From Rhodobacterales bacterium (lineage in GTDB: Bacteria; Myxococcota_A; UBA796; GCA-2862545), in NCBI GenBank assembly GCA_009936995.1, contig JAACDH010000250.1:1-39561 (forward strand): 39,561 nucleotides of DNA, given 5' to 3'. Positions 30,838-38,550 of the stretch are shown here, in pieces. Position 1 is the first letter of the stretch, and every line of letters begins with the position of its first letter. The position numbers were made by a program, and so were the translations under genes. The notes under the pieces are model-generated. The model ran no database searches, was not told where the DNA came from, and saw only the letters and a list, made by a program, of their open reading frames with translations.

Positions 30838-32703
30838 TCAGGGCAGGGGAGGCGAATCGGTGGCAACGGACTGACCCAGCTGGCTCAGGAGCGTAAAGTC
30901 GAGCGGCTTCCACAACAAGGCACGCGCTCCGGCCCCCAGAACCAACTGCTCGTCCAATCGGGCGCCATAGCCGGAGCAAATGATGACCGGAAGTTCTGGG
31001 TACAGGGTCCTGGCGGCGGAGGTGAGCTCTATGCCCGTCATTCCGGGCATGGAATGGTCCGTGATGAGGCAATCGACCGGTGACCGATTCAGTTCTTTTA
31101 ACGCCAACGCCGGCTCGAAAAAGGTCTGAACGTTGTGTCCCAGCCTCTTCAACATTAAGCCCGTGACCCGGGCGACCGCCGGCTCGTCATCGACGACCAT
31201 CAACCGAAGCCGAGCGCCAATAGGCGACATCGCTGTCGGGGGCCTCTCAGAATGTTCTGCATCCGAAACGCCCGTAAAGGATGGAAGCAGAACGCTGAAA
31301 GTGCTTCCGCTTCCGAGCGTACTCTGGACCTCGATTCGGCCTTCGTACTTCGTCACAACGCCATGGGCGACCGCCAAGCCGAGCCCGCTTCCCTCGCCGA
31401 ATCCACGCGTTGTGTAGTACGGGTCGAACATGTGTTTCAGGGTCTGGTCATCCATTCCGACACCGTCGTCGGTCACGTCGATTTGAATCATGGAGGGTGT
31501 TAGAGGGGTGGCCGCGATAGTGTTCATTCGCACTAAAATCTGGGTACCAGATTCGCGAACCGCGTGCGCGGCATTTCCGAGCAAGTTCATGAAGACCTGA
31601 TGAAGCTGATTGACGTCCCCGAGAACAAGCCCCCGCATTTCACTCAGGTCTTTGATCTCGAGTCGCAAATGAACGGTCTCTGGCAAAGACAGCCGTTGCA
31701 GACGAATCGTCTCCTTGAGAATCCCCTGAATTGAAACCGGGAATTGTTTCTCGTCCCCTGCACGGCTGAAGAGGAGAATCTGCGAAATAATCCCTTTGGC
31801 CCGGTTTGATGCCAGTAAGATCTCCTCGAGATTCTCATGCACAAACGGGGCGTCATTGGGCTCCTCCATGGCCAGCTGTGCACTCCCAATGACCGCAGTG
31901 AGAATATTGTTGAAGTCATGAGCAATTCCACCCGCTAGATGCCCGAGCGACGCCACACGCTTCATGTGCTCAAGTTGCGCCTGTATTTTGCGTTGCGACA
32001 CCTCGGCCATTCGAACCGCTGTCAACTCGTTGCCGTACACATGAACCAGTTTCCCGCCCAGCACGGACCGATATTTCCACCCAAAGACCCGTGTTCCGTG
32101 GTTCGTCTCGACCGTCAAGAACTCGTCCGGGTTGAGGGCCGTCTGGGCCACCAAATCTACATGATTGACGGGAAGAAGCGCGTCCTCGGAAGGCAACGCC
32201 AGGTCGACAACCAGTCGGTGTACTGCGGGATTACGATAGGTGATCTTGCCCTGCAGAGAGCTCGCCAACACGGGGTCTAGGCTCTCCTCCGGAAAAGAGG
32301 ACAGCCGGATCTCCATATTCTTCTGATTGACCTCTAAGAGGCTGGCATACGACCGGTAGATTTCGGCGTCACCCAACACGCTTGTCGCGTCGATGACCTC
32401 CAACAAGTCAAACGCGACCGCCTCTTCTTCAATGCGGTGCGCCCTCACGAGGAATGGCGACCCCTGAGACGAGAGGTCTGCCTGTAGCAAGACCTGGAAA
32501 TCTTTGCCTTCCTCGAGCTTTCTGTGCAATCGCCGAATCTTGAGACGAGGCAGGATATCCAGTAGAGACGTGCCTTCCTCGATCGCAAACATCCGCTGTG
32601 CCCGCTGGTTCCAAGCACAAATACCCACCGCGTTGGCTGGCGTCAGAATGCAAGCCGACGGCATTCGCTCTAGGAACCGAAAACCTGGGGTTTCCTTAGG
32701 CAT
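30838..32703 (-). CDS. Hybrid histidine kinase (PAS-like, HisKA, HATPase, receiver)
   Basis: The protein begins MPKETPGFRFLERMPSACIL and has no membrane segment, so it is a cytoplasmic sensor. The first 230 residues look like PAS-type folds. The phosphoacceptor box is ASLGHLAGGIAHDFNNIL near residue 260. The ATPase domain shows LLGNAAHAVRES, IDVTDDGVGMDD and GFGEGSGLGLAVAHG. A C-terminal receiver carries VVDDEPAVAR, the phosphorylatable Asp in LITDHSMPGMTG, and the Lys in LLWKPLD. The ATG at 32703 overlaps the stop of the upstream truncated globin by 8 bp, indicating translational coupling. Signal passed by the globin to this kinase is an attractive inference. No output regulator gene is adjacent, so the receiver or a distant partner must serve. 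Confidence 0.9.
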   Translation of the reverse strand: MPKETPGFRFLERMPSACILTPANAVGICAWNQRAQRMFAIEEGTSLLDILPRLKIRRLHRKLEEGKDFQVLLQADLSSQGSPFLVRAHRIEEEAVAFDLLEVIDATSVLGDAEIYRSYASLLEVNQKNMEIRLSSFPEESLDPVLASSLQGKITYRNPAVHRLVVDLALPSEDALLPVNHVDLVAQTALNPDEFLTVETNHGTRVFGWKYRSVLGGKLVHVYGNELTAVRMAEVSQRKIQAQLEHMKRVASLGHLAGGIAHDFNNILTAVIGSAQLAMEEPNDAPFVHENLEEILLASNRAKGIISQILLFSRAGDEKQFPVSIQGILKETIRLQRLSLPETVHLRLEIKDLSEMRGLVLGDVNQLHQVFMNLLGNAAHAVRESGTQILVRMNTIAATPLTPSMIQIDVTDDGVGMDDQTLKHMFDPYYTTRGFGEGSGLGLAVAHGVVTKYEGRIEVQSTLGSGSTFSVLLPSFTGVSDAEHSERPPTAMSPIGARLRLMVVDDEPAVARVTGLMLKRLGHNVQTFFEPALALKELNRSPVDCLITDHSMPGMTGIELTSAARTLYPELPVIICSGYGARLDEQLVLGAGARALLWKPLDFTLLSQLGQSVATDSPPLP

Positions 32704-33058
32704 GCTGGACGATCTTCCCCTTAGCGGAACGTACAATGTCTAAGATAGACTCGACGTCGTCAGGCGTGACACCGAGTTCCTGTAGGTTTGCTTGAAGAAT
32801 GTCCACGAGCTTCTGAAATTGGTCATCCCCGATCGACAGGCCATGATGTGCGGACTCTAGGGACCGCCCCTCATAATGGGCGGGTCCTCCAAGCACGTGG
32901 GAGAAGAACTTGACCTGATGGTCCAGCAATTTAGCCATATCCACGTCTTGAAATAGTGGCGCCAAGATGGGTTCGAGCAAGATGTCTTCGTACGAGTCTT
33001 GCACCAATGTCGAAATCGTCTGAATACCCCCGTATTTATGAAAAAGCGAGACGTCCAA
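32696..33058 (-). CDS. Group 1 truncated haemoglobin
   Basis: The 120-residue product matches the truncated haemoglobin N family: LFHKYGGIQTIST, then VQDSYEDILLEPILAPLF with the B-helix Tyr, VDMAKLLDHQVKFFSHVLGG with the E-helix Gln, YEGRSLESAHHGLSIGDDQFQ with the proximal F8 His in AHHGL, and a helical end. Such proteins bind haem and O2 or NO. The TTG start at 33058 follows AGAGGG about 9 bases upstream. Its stop overlaps the hybrid histidine kinase start by 8 bp. Pairing of a free-standing truncated globin with a kinase on one message is unusual. No haem-binding residue seems missing. Confidence 0.9.
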   Translation of the reverse strand: MDVSLFHKYGGIQTISTLVQDSYEDILLEPILAPLFQDVDMAKLLDHQVKFFSHVLGGPAHYEGRSLESAHHGLSIGDDQFQKLVDILQANLQELGVTPDDVESILDIVRSAKGKIVQHA

Positions 33059-33554
33059 TTTGAGTACCCTCTGGTGGATGGAGAAGTGAGACCTTCATGG
33101 GAATCTAGTTTGCGAATCGGACCCCACGCAGTTTGCAGCGTGAATTCTAACGAATTGGGCCCATGATTGCGACTCAAAAGCGCTCAAGCGTGCATTGACT
33201 CACTGGATTGGCAATGCGTTGCTGGAGCCTAGATCGAGGAAGCTCCGTCAAAAAGCAGGGCAGAAGAAACAGGAGGGCATCTCCTTTGCAAGTCTATGGC
33301 CCTTCCGGCGTATCGGGAAGCGCGAGTAGCCCATGGGGGCGCGGGTCCAGTCGCCTGCGATCGTGGGGTAGCCTTAGTACGTAGCGGCAGCGCCGTTCAA
33401 TACCTTCGCTGTCATCGTCCCGATGGATCACGGCTGCGTGCAAGTTGTCGTCTTGAGCAGGACGACCACGCTGACGGCCTGGGTGGTGGTGTGCGCCTAG
33501 GCGAGACGCAACCATCCTGGTGGCCCCAACCATTCCGTTCGCATATGCTGACCT
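33059..33554. other. Divergent intergenic region, no convincing gene
   Basis: About 500 bases separate the globin-kinase operon from the S26-like gene. Open frames on both strands are Arg/His-rich or broken by stops. The minus-strand 33300-33480 contains a fragment resembling AGDWTR of FAD amine-oxidase ends, too short to trust. The globin promoter should lie within 33060-33200. TATGCT at 33544-33549 may be the -10 for the gene at 33555. Confidence 0.45.
33544..33549 (+). promoter_or_regulatory. -10-like hexamer placed for a leaderless transcript
   Basis: TATGCT ends 5 bases before the ATG at 33555. No Shine-Dalgarno sequence precedes this ATG. The geometry puts the transcription start at or beside the start codon. 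No matching -35 is visible. Confidence 0.3.
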
Positions 33555-34082
33555 ATGCCGAAAGCCCCCTCTCTGCCCGTGTTCCTTGCCGGGATTGTCG
33601 CTTGCGCCGCTTCCCTGGGCCTCTACGCGCAATCCGGACTTGGCGGACCCGGCGAAAATTACGTCGTGTGGGGCAACTGCATGGGCGTTGGGTTTCCAAA
33701 GAAAGCGATGCACAACGTGGTCCCCATTAGCGGGCTCGACGAGGTGGCGGCTGGGGATGTCTTGGTGGTGAAAGCTGAGGGCAAGAAGGCCACCTGGGCC
33801 ATGCGGGTCATCGGGCTCTCCGGTCAGACGGTTCGTCTCGAGGGCACGGATGTATGGGTGAACGGCACCCAACTCGCCCGCGCCCCATCGCCTCATAACC
33901 CCTGGGCATTCGTGGAGGCCGATGACTACAAAGTCAGCTATAACAATAGCTATCCGCTACCAAATGACTCGTTCACAGTCGGAGATGAGCAGTTGTTCAT
34001 GCTGACGGACGACCGGCAGTCTGGCAACTGCTTCGACATCGGTGGACTGGTCGACTCTGATCGCATCGCAGGTCGATACTAG
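33555..34082 (+). CDS. Signal peptidase I-like (S26) protein lacking catalytic Ser and Lys
   Basis: The 175-residue protein has one N-terminal hydrophobic helix (VFLAGIVACAASLGLYA) and then the signal peptidase I fold landmarks: GDVLVVK (box C) near residue 67, MRVIGLSGQTV (box D) near residue 83, and LTDDRQSGNCFDIGGLVDSDRI (box E) at the end, where SPase I has GDNR. The catalytic Ser of box B corresponds to NCM at residues 41-43, so Ser appears replaced by Cys 42, and the general-base Lys before RVIGL is Met 83. It should not work as a normal Ser/Lys peptidase. It may be a pseudoenzyme or chaperone-like paralogue. No Shine-Dalgarno sequence precedes the ATG. Confidence 0.8.
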   Translation: MPKAPSLPVFLAGIVACAASLGLYAQSGLGGPGENYVVWGNCMGVGFPKKAMHNVVPISGLDEVAAGDVLVVKAEGKKATWAMRVIGLSGQTVRLEGTDVWVNGTQLARAPSPHNPWAFVEADDYKVSYNNSYPLPNDSFTVGDEQLFMLTDDRQSGNCFDIGGLVDSDRIAGRY

Positions 34083-34244
34083 TCATTCCCCTCCGGCGCT
34101 TGCCATGGGTTTCGCGGAACTCCATGGCGAAAGCGTGCCCGCTCCTCTTCTGAATCCGGGACCCCCGGCGCACGAACAATATCTGCGAACGGTGGCCTCC
34201 AATCTCGTCGTGATTGGCTGTCGCGAGGTCGGTGGTGGCAGGCA

Positions 34245-34445
34245 TCAGGCGTCTCCTTCGTCCGAGTGGACAAGGTGGGCAGTCGCCGCGCAAAGCGCCA
34301 CCTCTGCTTCGTCAGCTGAGTCGAAGTCGACAGAGACCGTGACGCCGGTGGGTCGAAAGCCGAACTGCAAACCGCCACGGGCGGCGAGGTTGCGCCATCG
34401 AAGTCTGGGGTCACGGGTCTCGGGCAGCGGCCGGCGTACAGACAC
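34245..34445 (-). CDS. Possible small hypothetical protein
   Basis: The 66-residue frame begins with GTG and reads MSVRRPLPETRDPRLRWRNL then a normal-looking acidic C-terminal half ending DEGDA. The stop overlaps an ATG (TGATG), as if a second gene followed, but that second frame is weak. No Shine-Dalgarno sequence and no family were recognised. It may be spurious. Confidence 0.3.
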   Translation of the reverse strand: MSVRRPLPETRDPRLRWRNLAARGGLQFGFRPTGVTVSVDFDSADEAEVALCAATAHLVHSDEGDA

Positions 34446-34678
34446 CTGTCACCGTTATTGGGAGCGAACCGCACAAAATGGCCCCATGAATTTGAGAAAC
34501 CTAAACCTGTGTGTAGCTTCGCCCTTTGGACATCTGTCGCGCCGAAGAACGGAGACGCGCAACGTGGTCCGTAAGGCTGGTCTACAGCTGCGAGGCCGCT
34601 GGAGTCTCACCCAACTCTAGGTTGGCCAAAAGATCGCCAGCACTAAAAAACTGACATCTGAATGGTGAGATCCCGCGA

Positions 34679-34684
34679 TACAAT
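34679..34684 (+). promoter_or_regulatory. -10-like TACAAT directly before DUF2252 start
   Basis: TACAAT ends 5 bases before the ATG at 34690. CTGACA at 34651 is too far (22-bp spacer) to be a standard -35. Start-codon placement again suggests a leaderless transcript. Confidence 0.35.
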
Positions 34685-34689
34685 AGGTC

Positions 34690-36069
34690 ATGAGCCGTGC
34701 GCTGCCGCTGCTGATCGTCCTGTGTGCGTGTGTCCCGGACGAACCCGTCCCGGACTTCACCGAGGACTCCTCTGTGCCCGATATCGAGGCCTGGAACGCG
34801 TGGCAGTCCGACAACGATAAGCAGCGAAAGTACTGCAAAATGTCGGAGTCTCCATACGCATTCTTTCGGGGTACGAACCACCTGTGGTGGACTGATTTGG
34901 GCGAAGACGAGCGGCTGCTCGAGTTCGGCAACCCCCAGACCGCGACGTGGATCCAAGGCGACGCCCATGTGCTGAACTACGGATCCTTCGACGACAACCT
35001 GGGCAATGTGGTCTACGACCTAAACGACTTCGACGAGGCGGTCATCTTCGACCACCAGATGGACGTCTGGCGCCTGGCCACGTCGATGGTGCTGCTGTCG
35101 GACCAGGTGGGTGTCTTCCACAGCAGCACGGTGATCGACGCGATGGACGCCATGAGCGAGGAATACCTCGACACCATGGACGATCTGGCGACCGATATTG
35201 TGGTCTCAAGCAGCTTTACCGAAGGCAACACCAAGGGCAGCCTGTCGGACTTCCTCGACGATGTCCAAGACGACCACGGCCGGGTCGAAATGCTCGCAAA
35301 CTGGACCGACGTGGTCAACGGGCAGCGCTTGCTGGTTCACGACGAACTCCGACCGGCCACGGACGATGAGCGACAGGTGATTGTAGCCAGCTTGCTGGAC
35401 TATCAAGACTCCCTCACGGGCGGACTCGGTCGTGACGGCGCCTATTTCACCGTGGTCGACGTGGCCCGCAGGGTGAACCAAGGTCTGGGTTCGTTGGGAA
35501 CGCCTCGGTACTATGTCCTCATTGAGGGCGCCACGGTAGCGGGGGACGACGACCGCATCCTCGACTTTAAACGCCAGGCTGAGCCCGCCGCTGCCATCCA
35601 TTTAAGCGAAGGCCAGCTGCTCCCGGCCTCCCTCGGTAACCACGGCCATCGGGTGTCCACGGCTCAGCGTGCCTTAGGGCTCCACGCCGACGACCACCTG
35701 GGCGACGTCGAGACCTCTCTAGGCTTCTTCTCGGTCCGCGAACGCTCGCCGTTTAAAGACGCGCTGGACCCGGAAAACGACCTGCCCACAGCCGAAGACT
35801 TCATCGAGACCTCCGAGCAGTGGGGGCTCATCCTCGCCACGTCTCATGGCCGGTCCGACGAAGACTTTGACCCGAGCTTGGTGCCCTGGTCGGTCGACGC
35901 CGCCATTACCGCGTCCGTCGACACCCGACACGACGACTACCGCGAGCTCGTCCGCGAGGTGGCCATCGACTACGCCGAGTACATGACCGAGCAGCACCAC
36001 ATCTTTAGGCGCTACGTCGACGACGTGCTCGAATACGATTGTTCGGCCTACGACGAGGACGACGGCTAG
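34690..36069 (+). CDS. DUF2252 family lipoprotein
   Basis: The 459-residue protein opens with MSRALPLLIVLCAC, a signal peptide with lipobox LCAC, then an acidic linker. The DUF2252 pattern follows: YCKMSESPYAFFRGTNHLWW, WIQGDAHVLNYGSF, VVYDLNDFDEAVIFDHQMDV and WRLATSMVLL, then RYYVLIEGAT near residue 275 and LDFKRQAEPA. DUF2252 resembles kinase-like folds of the aminoglycoside phosphotransferase type, where GDAHxxN holds the catalytic base. Family members are generally predicted cytoplasmic, so the lipoprotein signal is odd. The amidase follows 54 bp downstream. Enzymatic activity in the periplasm or on the surface is unknown. Confidence 0.85.
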   Translation: MSRALPLLIVLCACVPDEPVPDFTEDSSVPDIEAWNAWQSDNDKQRKYCKMSESPYAFFRGTNHLWWTDLGEDERLLEFGNPQTATWIQGDAHVLNYGSFDDNLGNVVYDLNDFDEAVIFDHQMDVWRLATSMVLLSDQVGVFHSSTVIDAMDAMSEEYLDTMDDLATDIVVSSSFTEGNTKGSLSDFLDDVQDDHGRVEMLANWTDVVNGQRLLVHDELRPATDDERQVIVASLLDYQDSLTGGLGRDGAYFTVVDVARRVNQGLGSLGTPRYYVLIEGATVAGDDDRILDFKRQAEPAAAIHLSEGQLLPASLGNHGHRVSTAQRALGLHADDHLGDVETSLGFFSVRERSPFKDALDPENDLPTAEDFIETSEQWGLILATSHGRSDEDFDPSLVPWSVDAAITASVDTRHDDYRELVREVAIDYAEYMTEQHHIFRRYVDDVLEYDCSAYDEDDG

Positions 36070-36123
36070 TACGCTGTTTCCCCTTGCTACACTGCGCGAC
36101 ACCTCACGCTCCTGGACTCCATC

Positions 36124-37764
36124 GTGGCCGACCTTCGCCTCACCGGCACCTCTGTCGCTGCCCTGCGCAGCTTGCTCAACATCTCCCCCATCGCCCACGT
36201 GATTTGGTCGGTGATGTGCAAGGACTTTCGGGTGCCCGAGATGCGGGCGACGGTGCCTAAGCGGCCCTTAGACCCCGCGCCGTTCCCCATTCCAGGCCGT
36301 CCTCCTCATCAGTGGCACGACGCCGAGCTGGGGGTGCCCGAGGTGACCGGGGGGCGACAGTCGGGTGCCCAAATGCGCGCGGCCTTCGCTGGGGGCGCCT
36401 CACCGGAGTCGGTGTTGGATCGAATCCTATCGGAGCACAAGTCATTGGGCGTTCGAAGTCCATTTTTGGAGATTGACGAGGACAGATCCCGCGCCCAGGC
36501 CAAGGCGTCGGCCGCACGGTACAAGTCGGGGACTGCCCTGGGTCCCCTCGACGGAATTCCGGTGCCGATCAAAGACCAGTTCGACCTGAAGGGCGTGCCC
36601 ACACGCGGCGGAGCGGCCTACAGAGAAGAGTTGGTTACCGAAGACTCTTGGGTGGTCAAGCAGCTCGATCGTGCCGGCAGTGTGATTGTGGGCAAGACCC
36701 ACGCGGTGGAGTGGGGGCTGAACCCGGTGGGCATCATGGAGCACTTTGTGGGTCCGCGAAATCCGTACAATCCCGAGCGGGCCCCGGGGGGCTCGTCCAC
36801 GGGCAGCGGCGTGGCGGTGAGTCTTGGCTTGTGCCCCAGCGCGGTGGGCTCTGACGGGGGTGGGTCGATTCGAATTCCGGCGGCGCTTACCGGCGTATTT
36901 GGTATTAAACCTAGCTTTGTTCGGGTCGGTCGAACGGGGGACTGCTGGTCTGGCGGCACCGTCGGACACACCGGGCCCATTGCACAGACGGTGGAGGACT
37001 TGGTCGATCAGCTTGAGGCGCTCACTGGCGTCGATCCAGACGATCTGGTCACTCGATTTGCACCAGACGGTCACCAGAACCTCGGCTGGCGGAAGGCCCT
37101 GGGACGCGGGGTGCGCGGCTGCCGCATTGGCGTGATGCGCGAAGACATGAAGGACGCCGATCCGGCCATCGTTCAGGCGGTCCTCACAGCGCTGTCGGCA
37201 CTCGAGGCCGAGGCTGCGGTGATCGTTGACGTCGAGATCCCGACCGTGGGCCTGGTGAATGCCATCGGCGCTATCGCGATCGCGTCCGACACGGCGGCCA
37301 ACCTGGCCAACGACCTCAAGCGCTTTGGACCACAGTTTGGCCACGAGCTGGCCATCGTGCTGCGGATGATGAGCCTGGTGCCAGCCAGCGACTACCTGCT
37401 GGCCGGACGGCTCCGCGCCGACCTGCGTCGAAACGTGGCGACGGCCTTCTGTGACGTCGACCTGTTGGCCATGCCGACCACCGCGACCGTCGCCCCGCCA
37501 TACGCCCAAAGCGATGATAAGACGGCGATCTTAGCCCCGGCTGGCACCGCCGCGATGACCCGATTCAATTTCCTCGGAAACCTGATGGGCCTCCCCGCCG
37601 GAACCGTGCCCGTGGCCATGCACGACGGACTGCCCGTGGGCCTGCAGCTCATAGGCGACGCCTGGGACGAAGCCAGCGTGTTCGCCGCCATGGCCCACTG
37701 CGAGCGGATTGGCCTCCACGATGCCGTGAAGCGACCGGCGGGTTTCGTGCGCTTATTCCAATGA
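36124..37764 (+). CDS. Amidase signature family hydrolase
   Basis: The GTG at 36124 starts a 546-residue protein of the amidase signature family. The Ser-cisSer-Lys triad is visible: Lys in PIKDQFDLKGVPT (Lys 150), the cis-Ser in PGGSSTGSGVA, and the nucleophile in GSDGGGSIRIPAALTG (Ser 248). The first 60 residues are an extension with a hydrophobic patch (LLNISPIAHVIWSVM), which may associate with the membrane, as in fatty-acid amide hydrolase-like members. The substrate cannot be told. A GCTACACTGCGC element at 36086-36097 may be the -10 region. It follows the DUF2252 gene on the same strand. Confidence 0.9.
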   Translation: MADLRLTGTSVAALRSLLNISPIAHVIWSVMCKDFRVPEMRATVPKRPLDPAPFPIPGRPPHQWHDAELGVPEVTGGRQSGAQMRAAFAGGASPESVLDRILSEHKSLGVRSPFLEIDEDRSRAQAKASAARYKSGTALGPLDGIPVPIKDQFDLKGVPTRGGAAYREELVTEDSWVVKQLDRAGSVIVGKTHAVEWGLNPVGIMEHFVGPRNPYNPERAPGGSSTGSGVAVSLGLCPSAVGSDGGGSIRIPAALTGVFGIKPSFVRVGRTGDCWSGGTVGHTGPIAQTVEDLVDQLEALTGVDPDDLVTRFAPDGHQNLGWRKALGRGVRGCRIGVMREDMKDADPAIVQAVLTALSALEAEAAVIVDVEIPTVGLVNAIGAIAIASDTAANLANDLKRFGPQFGHELAIVLRMMSLVPASDYLLAGRLRADLRRNVATAFCDVDLLAMPTTATVAPPYAQSDDKTAILAPAGTAAMTRFNFLGNLMGLPAGTVPVAMHDGLPVGLQLIGDAWDEASVFAAMAHCERIGLHDAVKRPAGFVRLFQ

Positions 37765-37831
37765 GGGCGTGAGGGTCGGGTACCTGACGCTCTCTGCTCC
37801 ACAAGTCTGCGTGGAGGGTTATTCCTGTTTC

Positions 37832-38365
37832 ATGAGCCTATCGGTCGCCTTTGCGCGTGAAATGAAAGTCGGAATGCGAACCCTCACCAGCGCAGATCTC
37901 TGCAAGGTAATCGAGAAGGTAGGCTTCGCTAGGGCGGTGCCTTTTCGGTCCAGCGGCAACGTGATCTTCGTCGAAAACGGTAAAGAGGATGAGCGCGTAA
38001 AGCGGGTTCGCGATGGTCTAAACGCCGAATACGGTAAGGCGATGCCGGTATTTTTACGTACGTCCAAGCAGCTGCGGAAGATCGCTGTGGTCAAGCCGTT
38101 CTCCAACGAGCGGGTCCGCGCTGCCAGGGGCAAGCTCCACGTCCTGTTTTTGGCTGGACCGCCCTCCAAAAGGGCGACCTCCGACGTACTGGCCTTGGCC
38201 AGCGAAGAGGACGCCTTAGCAGTGGTGGGCAGCGAGCTATTCTGGCTTCCCAACAGCAGCATCGCCAATAGCAAGCTGAACCTTTCCGTGGTCGAGGCTA
38301 TCGTGGGCTTCGGCGCGCTGCGGACCATGGGTACCCTACAAGGCCTACTCAAGAAGCTCAAATAG
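37832..38365 (+). CDS. DUF1697 family protein
   Basis: The 177-residue product matches DUF1697: VAFAREMKVGMRTLTSADLC at residues 5-24 corresponds to the usual ALLRGINVG start, FRSSGNVIFVENG to the SGNV motif, and FLRTSKQL near residue 75, with KLNLSVVEAIVGFGALRTM near the end (family: K-x-x-E...TxRN). The N-terminal GINVGG is degenerate here (REMKVGM). The family is cytoplasmic, of unknown function. The ATG at 37832 gives the right N-terminus; GGAGGG lies about 15 bases upstream, which is long. A dispersed repeat copy follows the stop by 14 bp. Confidence 0.8.
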   Translation: MSLSVAFAREMKVGMRTLTSADLCKVIEKVGFARAVPFRSSGNVIFVENGKEDERVKRVRDGLNAEYGKAMPVFLRTSKQLRKIAVVKPFSNERVRAARGKLHVLFLAGPPSKRATSDVLALASEEDALAVVGSELFWLPNSSIANSKLNLSVVEAIVGFGALRTMGTLQGLLKKLK

Positions 38366-38379
38366 CCTACCAGGCCATT

Positions 38380-38408
38380 GAGGGTCAGGTACTTCTACGT
38401 TCTACTTT
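38380..38408. repeat. Copy B of the dispersed 29-bp intergenic repeat
   Basis: This segment matches 17912-17940 at 27 of 29 positions and is in the same orientation. It lies 14 bp after the DUF1697 stop codon. No larger mobile element surrounds either copy. Confidence 0.75.
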
Positions 38409-38550
38409 AGCGACCCAAGCGCTCCAAGATCTCGTTAGGTTCAGCCTGAACTCCAGCAGGCAAGCCCCTTCGTTTGAACGACCTCCGCAAAAAGTTTCGG
38501 CTACAGCATCGGCTTAACTACTCGCCGCCAGGCGTTTGCGACGCGTTGCA

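Larger units (their letters stand above)
34083..34689. other. Intergenic region with weak minus-strand frames
   Basis: This 600-bp region has no secure gene. On the minus strand a 66-codon frame (34245-34445) looks protein-like and is followed by TGATG and another weak frame running to about 34083. Neither has recognisable motifs. TACAAT at 34679-34684 lies just before the DUF2252 start. Confidence 0.4.

Noticed and set aside
33300-33400. AGDWTR-like fragment of an FAD amine oxidase on the minus strand
   Set aside because: Only a few residues match and a stop lies just upstream; too short to claim.
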